A DNA stretch of 7,632 nucleotides from Bacteroidales bacterium (GTDB lineage: Bacteria; Bacteroidota; Bacteroidia; Bacteroidales; WCHB1-69). Numbering within the stretch: the first letter of the stretch is position 1; each line of letters begins with the position of its first letter. The DNA lies in NCBI GenBank assembly GCA_031264975.1, contig JAISDH010000480.1, positions 1-7,632 on the forward strand, written 5' to 3'. The notes below the pieces were generated by a model. It did no database searches, was not told the origin of the DNA, and saw only the letters and a list, made by a program, of their open reading frames with translations. The translations under genes and the position numbers were made by a program. Positions 6,341 to 7,632 of the stretch are shown in pieces.

Positions 6341-7182
6341 ACAGATGCAGACCTGATTATGCTGTTGAATTATTGGAACAAGTAAAACATTTATTTTCTT
6401 CGGTCAAAGGAATTGTTTTTGTTTTATCAATTGATAAAGTACAATTATGTCATGCAATAAGAGGATTTTATGGAAATGACAGAATTAATGCAGAAGAATA
6501 TTTGCGCAGATTTATTGATTTTGAATATTCCATTCCATCTCTTTCAACTGAAAAATTTTGCGAGTATCTATATGATTATTATTCGTTTGACGATATATTC
6601 GAAATGCAGGAACGAAAAAAACATCATGAATTCCACGGTGATAAAGAGTTATTGTTGAAAATATCAACAATATTGTTAAATGGAGCAACTCTCCGTCAAC
6701 AGGAAAAAATATATGGTTTTACAAGATTAATCATAAGCTCTTTTAAAGAGAATCAATATATTTTCCCTCAATTACTTTTTGTACTTATTTATATGAAAAT
6801 GATGAAACCGGAATTGTATAATAAGATTCGTACCAACAATATTTCCATACAAGAACTTGGAGATGAATTTGAGAACTTAATTCCAAATATTCAATTAGAT
6901 ACTTATATTATAAACATCTCATATATCGAAGCAAGACTATTACATTTTTACAATAATCAACAAGATTTTCATATGCAACAGACATTGGTTGAAAAGAACG
7001 AACAAAGAATACAGGTTACACTAATAAAAACAAAATTAAAAACTGAGAGATTTGGATTAGCCGAATCACTCACTCATATTGCATCTGAATTTCAGACTCG
7101 TGATACAAAACTTTCTTATTTACTTGATAGAATCGATTTGTTAAGTTCGACAGGCCTTTTTAAAACTCGAATTAAGAGTTGA
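6328..7182 (+). CDS. KAP-family P-loop NTPase, C-terminal part (-1 frame)
   Basis: Joined to the upstream part by a -1 shift, this gives a 476-aa protein. The fragment opens with Walker B IDELDRC (D194 and E195 in joined numbering), then DYAVELLEQVKHLF and GIVFVLSIDKVQL (sensor-like strand), then a segment AEEYLRRFIDFEYSIP typical of KAP and STAND-like NTPases. About 200 further residues are helical, with no recognised domain and no membrane helix, ending in FKTRIKS. No ATG lies at its start and the first possible initiation codon is a TTG at 6373, after Walker B, so independent translation would give an inactive protein. The frame stays open and conserved in character right to the stop, which argues that the disruption is recent, artefactual or bypassed. 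G+C is low throughout. The gene converges on the SPASM gene with only 13 nt between stops. Confidence 0.8.
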   Translation: MDELDRCRPDYAVELLEQVKHLFSSVKGIVFVLSIDKVQLCHAIRGFYGNDRINAEEYLRRFIDFEYSIPSLSTEKFCEYLYDYYSFDDIFEMQERKKHHEFHGDKELLLKISTILLNGATLRQQEKIYGFTRLIISSFKENQYIFPQLLFVLIYMKMMKPELYNKIRTNNISIQELGDEFENLIPNIQLDTYIINISYIEARLLHFYNNQQDFHMQQTLVEKNEQRIQVTLIKTKLKTERFGLAESLTHIASEFQTRDTKLSYLLDRIDLLSSTGLFKTRIKS

Positions 7183-7195
7183 TGAGCCTTTCCAC

Positions 7196-7632
7196 CTATC
7201 CTATTACTAGTTTTTTATTGAACTTTGCGATATTACAAAAATACTCATTAACTTCTAGTGGATTTCCTAAGCGACTTTCATTTGCATTTCTAACCATACA
7301 CATAGTGCAAAATTCTTTATCTGTACACTTAATACATTTAAGAAAGTCGTATCTGCGCAACTCTCTCAGATACTTCACTTTTGCGGAATTATTCCAAATA
7401 TCATAAAGAGACGTCTCTTTTACATTACCAACAACATAATCTTGCCAACCAGCACACGGATATACATATCCGTTCTCGGTAATACAAATGGAAGAATTAC
7501 AAATGCTACAAACAAAATCGTCAGATGTAATATCTTTTTTCTTCTTAGCATCTTCTTTAATCTGTTTCAAAGATATTTCATTATTTGCTGCTTTATCAGT
7601 AATCAGTTTTTTTACTTCATCAATTGATAAAC
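7196..7632 (-). CDS. Radical SAM/SPASM-domain protein, C-terminal part, 5' end outside window
   Basis: The minus-strand frame is open from the right edge to a TAG at 7196-7198; the N-terminal radical SAM barrel with its CxxxCxxC motif lies beyond the window. What is visible is a SPASM domain, which binds auxiliary iron-sulfur clusters. It shows CSIC, then C-I-T-E-N-G-Y-V-Y-P-C, VGNVKETSLYDIWNNS, a C-x2-C-x5-C-x2-C block (CIKCTDKEFCTMC) and a last Cys in NEYFC. The spacing is close to the SPASM consensus. Such enzymes modify ribosomal peptides, act as sulfatase maturases or do related radical chemistry, and the substrate cannot be told from this part. The upstream residues (LSIDEVKKLI and following) are a helical linker. 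It is convergent with the KAP gene, hence a separate transcription unit and possibly the flank of the inserted island. Confidence 0.85.
   Translation of the reverse strand, partial: LSIDEVKKLITDKAANNEISLKQIKEDAKKKKDITSDDFVCSICNSSICITENGYVYPCAGWQDYVVGNVKETSLYDIWNNSAKVKYLRELRRYDFLKCIKCTDKEFCTMCMVRNANESRLGNPLEVNEYFCNIAKFNKKLVIG

Noticed and set aside
6470..6658. 62-codon plus-strand frame within the KAP gene
   Set aside because: It is an out-of-frame shadow of the KAP C-terminal part, which keeps clear NTPase character in its own frame.
7179..7627. Plus-strand frames opposite the SPASM gene
   Set aside because: The minus-strand frame carries an ordered SPASM cysteine pattern and stays open to the window edge. 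The plus-strand translations have no such features.
1..7632. CRISPR arrays, tRNA or rRNA genes, insertion sequences, integrase
   Set aside because: No regularly spaced direct repeats, no cloverleaf-like sequence, no transposase or recombinase motifs were seen on either strand by eye.

Overview
The window looks like accessory DNA from a member of the Bacteroidales (Bacteroides, Parabacteroides or a close relative). Three things point there. Several start codons are preceded by the Bacteroidetes -7 promoter element TAnnTTTG, with no convincing Shine-Dalgarno sequences. A DUF4099/DUF3945 protein, typical of Bacteroidales conjugative and mobilizable elements, is present. The right edge carries a radical SAM/SPASM gene of a kind common in this order. 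All family calls come from reading the translations by eye; no database search was run.

Layout, left to right. (1) 1-890, minus strand: a MarR-type repressor gene and, downstream of it, a small multi-pass membrane protein gene cut by the window edge. The same 17-bp near-palindrome lies in front of each gene, so this is probably a self-contained MarR regulon. (2) 891-1121: non-coding DNA with small hairpins and a promoter for the next gene. (3) 1122-2627, plus strand: a DUF4099/DUF3945 gene that switches reading frame inside its DUF3945 repeats (probably an out-of-frame internal deletion), overlapped at its tail by a small single-pass membrane protein gene. (4) 2628-7182, plus strand: the core of the window. 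A -7 promoter drives a 1015-aa single-chain restriction-modification enzyme (PD-(D/E)XK nuclease, adenine methyltransferase, specificity domain; type ISP-like but with no helicase). Seven bases after its stop comes a KAP-family P-loop NTPase. (5) 7196-7632, minus strand: the C-terminal SPASM part of a radical SAM enzyme, convergent with the NTPase gene and cut by the right edge.

The most interesting unit is the restriction-modification/KAP NTPase pair, a candidate two-gene phage-defence cassette. The KAP gene is split by a stop just before its Walker B motif. The split lies exactly at the heptamer T TTT TTA, a classic -1 ribosomal slippery sequence, and a -1 slip there restores the complete 476-aa protein with an intact IDELDRC Walker B. 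This could be programmed frameshifting, transcriptional slippage, a real disabling mutation or a homopolymer sequencing error; the sequence alone cannot decide. Two genes in the window carry frame disruptions, so assembly quality should be kept in mind.
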